DNA from: Lineus longissimus
Taxonomy: Eukaryota > Nemertea > Pilidiophora > Heteronemertea > Lineidae
Reading direction: 5' to 3'
DNA length: 64,000 bases
NCBI RefSeq assembly: GCF_910592395.1
Contig: NC_088318.1
Coordinates: 5,170,756 to 5,234,755 of the forward strand
The position numbers and the translations under genes were made by a program. The stretch's first letter is position 1. Each line of letters begins with the position of its first letter. Positions 33,000 to 44,639 of this stretch are shown here, in pieces. The notes beneath the pieces are model-generated. The model did no database searches. It had not been told where the DNA came from and saw nothing but the letters and a program-made list of their open reading frames with translations.

Positions 33000-35900
33000 T
33001 TATAACAAACGATGAATAAAAGAAGCCTAGTCATGTATGTTTATTACCGAAGTTTGCGGATGAAAATTTCCTTCGCCGTGAGCGATTTCTTACATCTTCC
33101 AGTACGCATCGAGGGATGCAGAGATCTTTGTGACGTCACCAGTTCTAAGCGGTTTTTTTATTCACGTGTGTGTTTGTCCTATGATCTCGTGCATCTAGTA
33201 CCGAGCATAATACTTTATCGTCTATGGAATACAAAACAATCATAAAAACTAATTTTTGCTTCCATTGAAGAGAAATAAAATATTTTAACGACCACAGCGC
33301 ATTGCCAATTGATGACGTCATCCTCCACATTAAAAATGTTGGCTTCTGAACTAACTGGCAAATTGCTATCAATAAAGTCAGCTGGGACGAGACTGTCAGT
33401 TGGGAGGGTATAAATCGTGGAAGGAACGCACCCGATTTCCCGCGCTATTTGCACAGTGATTCCATGGTTTACATTGAATATTCCAAGGTTTATCAGTGTT
33501 TCCAAGGTTTCACTAATTCCATACTTTATCAACTACCATATGCGTGCGCCTGCATGAGGTGCTGTTAACTGTCTTCATCGATGGTCCATGGCACGAGTGA
33601 CAGGGGAATGAGAATGGTTCGGGTGATCTAAACATGAAATAGCGCTTGAGCAGTGCTGGGCATGACACAAGAATGGTCTAAAACCACCCACTCGTTTGTC
33701 GATGGCGGGATTGCTTGGTGCTTCTTCTCATGCAAATAGGCAATGTTATCATTGTTGTAATGACAGAAGTAGGATATCTGCCTAGGGTAGAGACTAGAGT
33801 AAAAACATGCCATGGTCTTCAAAGGCGGGACCAGGCTTGACACACGTATCTTGTCTCCCATTACAACCCCATTAAATTTTCCTCCTGACATTCGACTCCG
33901 TGAAAGTATAACGGCACTGCTTAAAGCAGAACTGAGAAAAAGACTTCCTTTTTTTGTTAGATGCTCTGTTAGAAGCAATAAGTTAATTTGTTCCCGCTGA
34001 TTGATTCTTATGCGGTCTTAGTCGTTCCTGTTCCTTTAATCATTCCGTCTTCGATAAAAAGGACAAGTCGAAAAACCTAACTGGGAGTTCAGAGGTTACC
34101 AATTATTGACGAAATTAAAACTGAATGGCAATACAAAGAGGCGGTTTGTGAAAATCGAGTTGGTAACGTATGCATTTCATGTGTGTATTGTACGTTGCCT
34201 TCTCCAGGTCAATCAGGCGTGAATACAGCGTTTGCCATATCCAATAAGTCAGCGTGAAGCAAGAAACTTGATTGCCCTAAATCATATTTTTATATCATAC
34301 TTGTGGATCTAGCGCCAATTTTTTCGATATACGAAGTGATGATGACACTTGACTATATTCTTGCACCAGTATTCTCTCTGTTGACGTCCGAGAGTGTATC
34401 AAATGGAGACTTTGCGATCACATTGCGGGTGTATTTCAGTAAAACGCCAATAACATGCATATTGTGTCTTCGATCTCATATAACTTTCATTTTGATTAAT
34501 GAGCATCCCCAGTGCAAATATGTGTCCGACCCATGATTGAGTAGCGTTCTTTCATGTGACGCTGGCAAAAAAAGTCGTTACTGCTCCAGGTCCGACATCA
34601 GGCTTCGTCCAGGTTCAATACTCTTAACAGCTGTTTTTTCTTCAATTCGTCCTCTTTGGGCTCGAATACCACGATACAGGGAGTTCTCCACATCGCCCTG
34701 CACGATTCACCAGAGGAAGAATTATTTCAATCGAGATTCCATATATACCGCACCCGGCTACTTGATGTCTCGTCTATCAACCAGAAGACAGAACCTGATT
34801 GCCTTAATGGCAGTTAGAACCATCTTGGCTTTTAAAGAGAGCATTGTACACCGTCTGCTCGGTGTACACGAAGCTCGTGTCTTGACTTCAAATATGACCT
34901 GTTGTTCGTCATGCACTATTTTCAACCCTCTCGAGGAAATACGAACGATGACATAGGAATTATGAAAACTTATGTAAATAGACAGTGTTTCGCCAGCTTT
35001 ACGAAGAGCTTTTACGAACAACAAAATACGATGTCCTTTCATGAATTCAGTTAAAACAAGTAGTTTCACTTGGTAACACATTTTGATTTGATTTTTATTG
35101 TTTAGGCACATGAGAAAGATGCACAACATTCCTGAATGTTTCACTGAATGTGAGTTGATGAATGTCACCACTTGATTGATCATGGTTTAGTTCAACAAAC
35201 ATATCAACTTTTTAATTTTTTTCCCTCAAATTTGCCTGACCCTGTAGCTTCCTCGACAAGACGAGGTCCCTTCTGGGCGTACAATATACAGGAAAAGATA
35301 GTGACCACTCATAAATGAGTGACTCCATAAATCGTGCCAAGATTATTCAAGCACGAAGATGGCAGTGTACCTCTTGTGCTTTCCAATAAATTGCAACATT
35401 TCCTGCCAACATTTAATGCATTCCAGTCGCGGCAGGTCCAGAGAAATCTCATCATCTCACTGTAGCACTGATTGAACGTGTCACGACAATTCAATTAATC
35501 ATGTTTTTCTCAATATGCTGGTCTTACAAATTATGAAATGACACAAATAAGCCAGGAAAGCGAAATTGAATGCTTTCAATAACGCTGCGACACGTTGACA
35601 GCCGTCATTATTTATTATTAGGAAATGACGTCATGTTGCTTCCGGCTGCGAAGACTAAGGCGGGTTTGAAGCATGGCTGCTGATACTGTTTTCAAAACAA
35701 GTTTGATTGAAGACGGTTTAACTACTGAAACTATATTAATTTGTGTTTTGTTAGATTTGTAATTTGTTTTCAAAGCGTCATTCTGTGACTTGAAATGATT
35801 AATAGTTTGCTTCAGATTTTGATGCAGATTAAACTGCCATTTATACGTCAAAGTGGAGACGAATTTTTGTATAGTCTGCATTTGTAGATACTAGTGACCC

Positions 35901-36820
35901 AATCTATTGGCAATGGTAAATGGGAAGAAAATACTATCGAAACTTTGTGAAACCAGCTAATGTGAATCCTTCAAAATGAAATGAATTGAAATAGAAAAAA
36001 AGGAATCTTGACTTTAAATGTGATTACATGTCAGTATTGAGAGTTGTTTGAACAGTACATTTTGTTTGCAATATAGAATTTCCGATCCCCGCCAAGGCAT
36101 CGATGTGCTCATTCATACCCAACTGACACCCAGGGAATACAATGCGCGAGGCAGTAATCTGAAGCTGTAAGCTGTAGAAAGAATTGATGACTGCATGGCG
36201 TGTAAATACAGTTATTTTGCAAATCAAAAACTCTCACCAGTCACTTTGATTTTCTTCACAAAAGTTAAAAGTTTGGGGTTTGTAAGATAGAGGTTATAAT
36301 CAGATCTGTCAAACCTACAACATAGAGTTTAGATGAGTAGCTCTGTCAGCGCTAACCTGACCGGGCCAATTTATACGGTGTGAGGTATAAGGGCAAGCTA
36401 TACAGAATGGAATTAAATTCAATCTATCGAGACGTGCAGTTATACCTCGCCAATTTATCAGCAACTGTTGTTGAACATTCTTCACAGTCAAGCCTAAAGC
36501 TTAATCGTTCGCGAACACAGATAGGCCTTATCAATATGGTTGTCCACGCACTGCATATTCTGTGATATTTTCAAAATATCACCTTGGGCAATTTTTAATT
36601 GATTAAATTACATACATGTATAAGTAGCTTATTGGATGTTTATTTTTGAAGTTCTTATAAATGGTTGGTTAAGTGGTAGGTATTTATCTGTTAATACAAC
36701 GGCAAGGCATCATGAAACCTTTGTTCCAAAAAGTGTTTGTCTGGGGCGTGTTGTTTTAATCAATCAAGAATAGCCAAATACGCGTTACACATTATTCATG
36801 TATGAAGAAGGTTGGTGTGA
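33000..36820. other. No gene supported
   Basis: Several frames of 60-140 codons exist on both strands but show no convincing domain. A minus-strand segment near 34890-34960 (ISSRGLKIVHDEQQVIF) faintly recalls the first strands of a PTB domain, without supporting splice sites or a continuation. Confidence 0.4.
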
Positions 36821-36821
36821 T

Positions 36822-37408
36822 ATTGGGTGTGGTCAAGTATTGGGTTTAAGACAAAACCGAGTTAAAACCAAGTTTATCTCGGTTTAAAACCAACTCTCGG
36901 TCTTAATTTGACCACATACAACTGCCCTAGGATTAAGACTAGATTGAAACTGAGATGACACCTTCAATAAAACTAAGATAAAACCAGGCTATAACTCAAA
37001 GATTCGCTGAATCAGTTCTCATGCATCATGCGCTGGTTTAGTCTCAAATGCCTCTCAATTGGTTCTCCGCTGAAGGCAGGCTTTCTTACAAAGTTATCCC
37101 CTCTTTTCTGAGCAACAGCAACTATTACAGGTAGAGCAAACATGAATGTTGGTTTTCTTCTGATATTTGACCTCAGCACACTCTTAAGTCCTAGGACTTA
37201 AAACCGACCATGTACATCTGGTAGTGCATTCAATTTAAAACTTCCAAAGTTTTATCAGAGTTTAAAACTTGTCTTAAATCGGTCTAAAGACAGTTTTAAG
37301 ACAGTTTTAACCAAAAACATGTTTGGAGATCAAATACCAGTTTTAGCTTGAAACTTTCTTAAAACCGGTTTTAAAATCTGGTTAACCCAATACTTGACCT
37401 CACCCATT
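36822..37408. mobile_element. 581-bp MITE with TTTTAA-rich interior
   Basis: Element 36825-37405; ends GGGTGTGGTCAAGTATTGGG and (complement) GGGTGAGGTCAAGTATTGGG, about 22-bp TIRs. Possible 3-base target duplication ATT on both sides. The interior is full of GTTTTAAAAC-like words in both orientations (AAACCGGTTTTAAAA, AGACAGTTTTAAGACAG). No ORF. Confidence 0.8.
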
Positions 37409-38113
37409 GTAGTTGGAATGGTGATACGAATTTACTGTCAACGGCGATTTAAGTTCCTCTAGCTCCGTAGCCTACATGAATTTTCTTGCATTCTCTACTT
37501 TCTTTTGTCGCTAACCTACCATTTCCACGGTGATGTCAATTACCTCGACGGCCATTTTTGTTCCTCAGTCTGCAAATGTAAATGACGTCAGTCAGACCTC
37601 TTTTAAAACAACGGGCGCTGCTTGTCATTGTAAGCAATGAGTTCTGATCTAACTTTACATTTTCTCTCATCTGTTTTTCAAGTCGACTCTGCCGCAATGG
37701 GTGCAACGACTCCGGGCCTACCATGGCAAACTTACTAATTGGCCAGCTACAACTTCATCTCACTGGGATTAGTCATATTTCAGATGTGAAATGAGTACGA
37801 GTTTTTGTCAATTGACCAATGCGTCAGTCATCGAAAAGATAACTAGTGCATAGAAGTAACAGACAAAGACAGTAACATTTAATTACATTTATTAATTGTT
37901 GTAAAATTGTTCTATTTACAGTGGTGACACGATAGTGAAAGAAAACCATATGAGGCCGTTCGTTTATTAATGATAGCAATCATTTTAATAAATTTCTTGT
38001 CAGTTATAGATAAAAATTTGCCAGTTAATCAATAAAGCAAAGCTCTGCAATCAACTCGGTGTTTTGGTGGACGCTTAATTGCAATCCAGATACTGCATTA
38101 CCTTTGTGATCCT

Positions 38114-38757
38114 TTAGGCTGGGTTCACATAGAACTATACTATTCGGGTATTAGGTGCACGTTTTGCCAGGGCACGCGGGTACCTGAAATCGAACAAGGA
38201 AATTTCACAATACCGGGTCACATAAGAGGGCACTATTCGATAAGGTCGTATACCTGCGTATAGTATAGTATAGTGGGAATCGTGCGCGTTCGATTTTCGT
38301 GCCGCGTATACCACCCTGTTCAGAAGTGGCCAGAGGAATTGGTAAGAACATGCGTTTTAATGTTATCCATCACAATTATTAAACGATTTATTGCATACTA
38401 TAGGATAAGTTAGAAACAATAGTACTCATTTTTACTCATTTTATTGCAATTTCTAAGTACAGGCCTTCATTACATGTTTTATTACTAATCAACTAAATGA
38501 TTCTTTTAATTAACATATAGCGATCTTGTTTCTTTTCTTGGTCTTTGTGCCTGGTCAGCTTCATCCTCGGCTAAGAGGAGAAGAGCCAAATCTTCTTCGT
38601 CTGAACTGTCCATCTGATCGGCGTCAAAAGACGGAATACCGTACGCATGCTACCCTATGTGACTCGCCGTGCCCGTATAGCGTATAGCGAATACCGAATA
38701 GCGTATATCGAATAGCGTACACCGAATACCGTATAGTTCTATGTGAACCCAGCCTTA
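38114..38757. mobile_element. PIF/Harbinger-type deleted element
   Basis: Element 38117-38754 flanked by TTA on both sides (38114-38116 and 38755-38757), the target of PIF/Harbinger. TIRs begin GGCTGGGTTCACATAGAACT and are perfect for about 25 bases. Subterminal CGAATAC/CGTATAG words repeat on both sides. The interior keeps a relic of an N-terminal coding segment (see 38522-38615). Too short for a full transposase or Myb-like gene. Confidence 0.85.
38522..38615 (-). pseudogene. Relic of an acidic N-terminal segment in the Harbinger-type element
   Basis: On the minus strand an ATG at 38612-38610 gives MDSSDEEDLALLLLAEDEA, followed by a basic stretch (RPRKETR). This acidic start, leucine run and basic patch are common at the N-terminus of Harbinger transposases. 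The catalytic DDE region is absent. It is likely the remnant left by internal deletion of an autonomous parent. Confidence 0.55.
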
Positions 38758-39330
38758 AAGGACAATGGCATTATTAAGGGCAATATTACCCAGCTGTCGG
38801 CTGCCCAGTCACCTCCTTTTCTACATAAGTAGTTTCCATCAACAAATTGCACAGAAAAAGGAAAAATTCAAAATCTGTCTGAATTATCACGCTTTTCTGA
38901 TGTTGACTCCGATTTGACCCGAGTTAGCAGCTCTCCTTGAGTGGAACGATGCACTAGTAAGGCTTTTCCTGGAGCCATGGATCTACCCTGTGACGTCTTG
39001 GTGCTGTTATCGATTTTTTTCGACGTCATTCTGATGGCGCTTTATTAGCTACCCCGCAACTGCGACTTTAACGGAAATGACGCTGGTCGTAAACGCGGGG
39101 TGACGTGAACTCGGATCTCGGCTTGCACTCAAGTGGTGGGAAAGGTCTTTCGCTCAAGGACTTGTGCGTACTAGAAATAACGAATTACGCATTTTTCCAC
39201 TATCTAAGAGATGAAACAAAATTGGAAAAACATCAAACACGTTTAGAAAAATAGTTAACTGATTAACCAGAGGAAGAACAAACACACTGCAATAAAAAGC
39301 CGCCGCCATTCCTTTAAACATTTTCATATC
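38758..39330. repeat. ~570-bp dispersed repeat, copy 1
   Basis: Direct-orientation relative of 54037-54605. Shared blocks include GCTGTCGGCTGCCCAGTCAC, GATGTTGACTCCGATTTGAC, GGAACGATGCACTAGTAAGG, GGAGCCATGGATCTACCCTG and GGTGACGTGAACTC. The Harbinger-type element sits at its left edge. No coding frame is shared by the copies. Unknown family. Confidence 0.85.
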
Positions 39331-40061
39331 CAGCATCTGAAGGTCTGTTGAAGGTTGGAAACAGGTTTGTTCAGTTTTCAGCTGGAAATCCGTTCTTTTT
39401 TGTGTTTTCACTTTTATTGGATATTTTTGATTGAAAGGTGGTTGTTTGATGTTTTAGGCCCGCCTAAGCGAAGCAATGAAAATAGAAAAGTGACTGAACA
39501 AACAGTTCGTAGGACAATTAAAAATAGTGATCTGGCAAATCAATTTTGAGACATGCGTGACAGAGATCTAGTCCAACATTATAATATTCTATACAGGGTG
39601 TTGAAAACATTGCTATCTTGAAATGGCCATTACTTGTTTGCTTAACAAAATGGTGGCCACAATAATTATACCATCATAAATAAAAATGGTTGGGGATATG
39701 TTCGAAAAAGTTGGATCGAGTTGTCTTAATTGCATAGCGAGTCGTTAAAACGGGTGGTATTTTGCTATCAGGCCAATTTTCCACGAAGATGATGCCTAAC
39801 TATAGGATTGCGTGACTGGTGAACACCTTGATTTTTCCCTGAAGACTCAAATATCCAGTATGAACTCTCTTGAAGCATTCCAGATCAATCCCCTTGGATT
39901 CTGAAAGTCCTTGGCTCGCAATTCATCATGTGTGGCAAGTGGCGCCAACAAGTTAGCTCTCATAAATAAATGACATCGTCGGTTTTGATTTTTATAGCGT
40001 TCTAGTTGTTCTGAATGATATCCGACGATTAGGTACCTATGTATTGACAAGTATAGACAAG

Positions 40062-40838
40062 ATAAGCATGAATTGGAACCTGCATAGTATACACTCCCCG
40101 ACAAAATAGAAAGTGAAAAAGGTCAATGATTCAAATTGTTTCCTAAACCATTTTCTCGTTGAACATTCAACTCCTGATTGTTCTTGATTAGGTCAGACAT
40201 TGATATACATGTACCTGTAATTATAGATAATTTTTCCTACTGGTTGGATATCACTGAAGTGTAGGTTGAAGAGATAATATAGCCTCAATAGTGATGTTTT
40301 CTTTTTCAACGTCTCACTGAAGAGCTCGAGCTATAAGCATGAATGGGAACCTGCATAGTACACACTTCCCGACAAAATAGAAAGGGAAAACGGTCAATGA
40401 ATTGTTTCCCAAACCATTTTCTCGTTGAACATCAACTCCTGATTGTTCTTGATTAGGTCAAACATTGATATACCTGTGATTATAGATAATTTTTCCTACT
40501 GGTTGGGTATCACTGAAGTGTAGGTTGAAGAGATAATATAGCCTCAATAGTGATGTTTGTTTTTTCAACGTCTCACTGAAGAGCTCGAGCTATAAGCATG
40601 AATGGGAACACACTCCCCGACAAAATAGAAAGTGAAAACCGTCAATGAATTGTTTCCTAAACCATTTTCTCGTTGAACATCAACTCCTGATTATTCTTGA
40701 TTAGGCCAGACATTGATATATATGTAACTGTAGATAATTTTTCCCACTGGTTGGGTATCACTGAAGTGTAGGTTGAAGAGGTGATATAGCGTCAATAGTG
40801 ATGTTTCCTTTTTCAACGTCTCGCTGAAGAGCTCGAGC
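40062..40838. repeat. Three tandem copies of a 247-271-bp unit
   Basis: Copies start at 40062, 40333 and 40592 with ATAAGCATGAATKGGAAC and contain ACACTCCCCGACAAAATAGA, ATCACTGAAGTGTAGGTTGA and TCAACGTCTC. Length differences are small indels (for example TACATGTACCTG present only in copy 1). Confidence 0.95.
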
Positions 40839-41690
40839 AGTTGTTGATTCCATAGTAGAATAACTTCCAGGCTCTAGTACATGCAATGGGTGCAGAGTAG
40901 TTATAAAAAGTGAAACATTCCTCACTTTATAACCTAGAGAGAGATTTAAATCACTGTTGCAAGTTTTTCAAAGCCATACATGTACCAAGACAGTCAAAGA
41001 ATTGCGCCGAAACACTAACTCACCGGATCAGCAAATTGTTCATGAATGTATAGTGTAAATGTGAGGTTTTTCAGTAGAAAGAAAAAAACACCTGATGGTT
41101 TTTGAGATTCCGAAAAACCTTTGAAGATTTTGCATTTCGCTGAAAGACCTCGATGGGTATATTTGAAATGACTGAAAAACCATGAAGTTTCTTTTTGAAA
41201 AGCACACAAACCTTTATTTCTATGAGTGTAAAACATTCCCATGCAGTTCTTGCCTCCTCTACGGAAACAATGCGATTTTATCAATCTTCATTGATTCCGT
41301 CATCGCAAGAAGGAAGCAGTGTGAACGCCGCGAAGTGATTATGTCTGTTGATTACCTTACTGATCAGAACAGCTGCGCCAAAAGAACACATTTCCGTTAG
41401 CAGCCGAGAACTCGTAAATAACGTGTAAACTGAAAAATGCGGTTGTTGTTCAACGGGAGGACGATGCGATGTAAGAACAAGTGGATTGAACGATGAACAC
41501 CTACTGGGGTATTTTGTTCTTTAAATTTCGATGTCCTCTCCATAACTCGATGACCATGGCAACATTTTGAGGGTTTGACGCCCTTTTGCAGAGTCTAAGC
41601 TACCTGTAACATGGTACATAGCAGGCGAGGAAAAGGTGTATTTTCTCTTGATGACTCCATACCGTGTCCTGCATGGAGCGTGCCGCATGG

Positions 41691-43247
41691 CAATAGCATC
41701 CCGCGAAGTTACTATCTATAGCTCACAAGGTCATTTGCATACGATATTGATGACGTTTTAGTCACGTGACAGTCGGACATCGACACTTATTTCTACGCAT
41801 TTGAGCTTATTTCAAAGTCAATTATCTTTGACCCTGCATTGTTTTTAGCATGAATGATACCATAGAGTCAGAGAGAGAAATATTCAGAACAATTATGTAG
41901 TATTTCCAACACTCGGACATGTGTCAGATTGAATCTAACTGCCCTAGTTAGAAAGCCTGAATCCATTACGAAACCGCATGTTTGTCCGACATTGCCTGTA
42001 ATTCAGCGATGGGGAAATAGAGGGCAGCAGCTGCAGTGACGTCATCTTCGCGGAATGCTATTCATGAGCATCATGTGCAAGTAAACTTATAGCCGGCATT
42101 ACAATTGTCAATGTCTCTGCCGGAAAGCGTCGTTCCTTGTTATATGCATAACTTGACATTCTATTCAGTAACGCAACATTTTAATGGCATTTTATAAAAT
42201 GGAATCCTCATGGTAATTGGAGTTTCACCTGATTTTTAGTACAACGAACATCATTGTTACTGCGTGAGTAACTTTTTTGAGTGCAATGTCGATAATGTTG
42301 TTATAGTGCTTGCCACGCAATCATTACACCATCACAGTACTGGCTTTATTGGCAGAAATAAAAGTTGCAGAGAATGCTTGTATTGTGTTGGGATCCTCTC
42401 TGCACCTCTGCTCGAATCACGCAAGCTCTATACTTGAATACGTTTAGTCAGTTTACATGACTGTACCAGTCGTTGCAAGTGTGGACAGGAGATGTTTCCG
42501 GTTGTAACTGATGAGTTTATAATATCACGGCGTGGTTAACATCTAGGGCATACATATATGTAGCAGGCTGAATGACCACTTGAAAGGAAATTGACTATGT
42601 GAGGTTTGTCAGGGGGCTGTCATGACTTCATACGGATCCATTTCTGTTTGTCTGAAAGATGAATATAAAGCACATTGTATTGACAAATCAAGATAAAAAA
42701 AGGGATGGAGTTGATCCTTCGAAAGCAGGAAATCTCTTCCAATCCTTTCGTTGGATCGAAAAGCTGGCAGGTTAAAAGTTCGTAACACAACACGCGATGT
42801 GAAACTTTTAGAACAAAATGGCACTGCTGGAACGCTTTACTCACGTGCCGAATGTATACACAATGGACATATCATAATAGCATTCCGCGAAGATGAGGTC
42901 ACTGCAGCTGCTGCCCTCAATTTCCCCATCGCTGAATTACAGGCAATGTCGGACAAACATGCGGTTTCGTAATGGATTCAGGCTTTCTAACTAAGGCAGT
43001 TAGATTCAATCTTGCACATGTCCGAGTGTTGGAAATACTACATAATTGTTCTGAATATTTCTCTCTCAGACTCTATGGTATCATTCATGCTAAAAACAAT
43101 GCAGGGTCAAAGATAATTGACTTTGAAATAAGCTCAAATGCGTAGAAATAAGTGTCGATGTCCGACTGTCATGTGACTAAAACGTCATCAATATCTTATG
43201 CAAATGACCTTGTGAGCTATAAATAGTAACTTCGCGGAATGCTATTG
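41691..43247. mobile_element. Composite inverted-repeat element with ~372-bp arms
   Basis: Left arm 41691-42062 and right arm 42877-43247 are near-identical inverted copies, flanking an 814-base centre. Each arm is itself bounded by a short inverted repeat: outer CAATAGCATTCCGCGAAG and inner CTTCGCGGAATGCTATT. So each arm looks like a complete MITE, and the whole like a composite of two MITEs facing opposite ways. No motif-bearing ORF is in the centre. No target duplication recognised. Confidence 0.85.
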
Positions 43248-43249
43248 GA

Positions 43250-44430
43250 AACGCAATAGAACAGCTGAAAACCAGTACAATATCTTCCGCGCAATGAGGC
43301 TTATTAGGAGAAATTAGACTAATTCGCATGAAAATATCAAGGGATCTAACCATTTGCGTTTAGGGCGTTTGCAACTGCAGCAGTTGAACGATGATTGACC
43401 GAACAGTTTCTGGCCGTTCCTGAATGCCACGGTTTTCGACCGATTTATGCCCCTTTACCGTGACGAGTGAACTACTAAAACCTACCAACATGTACCTATT
43501 CCAACCTACAGTTACAAACACATTACAAAACATTTAGGAGTGACAACTAATACACTGAAACAAATCGCTTCAAACGTGGGCTAACAGGCAAAAATATCGT
43601 TCACAATTTCGAAGGTAAAAATTATCGATTTTCCATTCCAGTTAATCCCAGCTCATTAAAGCTGCTCAAAATCAATGTTTTTTAAAGTTCTTTCTAAGGA
43701 AACATAAAATTAATCGCTGGTAAATGACCGAACATGCAAAGTAAATTTAGTATTTCATCAATGTAGGATTCCGATTGTCACGAAATGATGAGTGAAGTAA
43801 TTGCATATTGATTTTATAGCTGACATGTAATATGGAAAGTCGATGTTTTATTGAAGTCGAATATCATTTGGGAAACATGATGTACAATTTTCGAATGGAA
43901 ACGAACTTCTATGATGATTCAATTCGAACGATCACCGTAGGCTGCTGCTGAAGTACCTTTGCCATTTGGGTGCAAACTACTTGAGAATGTACTCTATGAT
44001 AGACGGAAGACAGTATGAAATGACTTGACTGACATTTTTTATAGCTAACATGTACATTTTATGTGGAAAAAATGATGTTATATTGAAGTCGAGTTTTAGC
44101 TACAGTATGGTAATTATGATATACAAGCCTTTGATGAAAGTGAAATTGTGTGCTTTATGCGAACTATGATTCTGATGATGTGTTGCAGTGTAATTTGCCT
44201 CAAGATTACGAGATTATGTTGCATCATGCATGTTGGTACGGAAGCTTCAACATGTTTCTCTGAGATGTTTCTCTGGAATGAAATACTAGAAACGTGCAAT
44301 GTTATTAGTCAATTTTGTTTGCCGTCTTAGTCGGGACAGAATGAGACAATCCCTTTTGACTATGGCAACGTCGTTATATTTTTCTTTTCGCACTTTTCTT
44401 ACTTATCTTACTGGCCTGACCGGCAAGGAT
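43250..44430. other. No gene seen; faint duplicated segment
   Basis: Two diverged segments sharing TATAGCTRACATGTA and ATTGAAGTCGA occur near 43818-43875 and 44040-44100. Otherwise plain AT-rich DNA. Confidence 0.45.
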
Positions 44431-44431
44431 C

Positions 44432-44632
44432 GATTTTGGGTCCCATCCGATATTCAATATTGCTGCCAGGTGGCCATCTTGGATTGCTCATTTTGGACTC
44501 TAACTGCTGTGCGAGTCATCGAGGCTTCAGAATTCTCTGACCTGATTGGTTTGGGGGAAGTGGTCATCCCCTATTGATTTTGAGCCCAATCCGATATCCA
44601 AAATGGCTGCCAGGCGCCCATCTTGAATTGTA
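44432..44632. repeat. Tandem pair of a 144-bp-spaced repeat
   Basis: GATTTTGGGTCCCATCCGAT at 44432 and GATTTTGAGCCCAATCCGAT at 44576 are each followed by ATGGCTGCCAGG- and CCATCTTG-like words. Second copy partial. Confidence 0.8.
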
Positions 44633-44639
44633 ATTGCTG

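Noticed and set aside
34890-34960. Minus-strand ISSRGLKIVHDEQQVIF resembling the start of a PTB domain
   Set aside because: Only about 17 residues are suggestive; the continuation does not match and no consistent splice sites are present.
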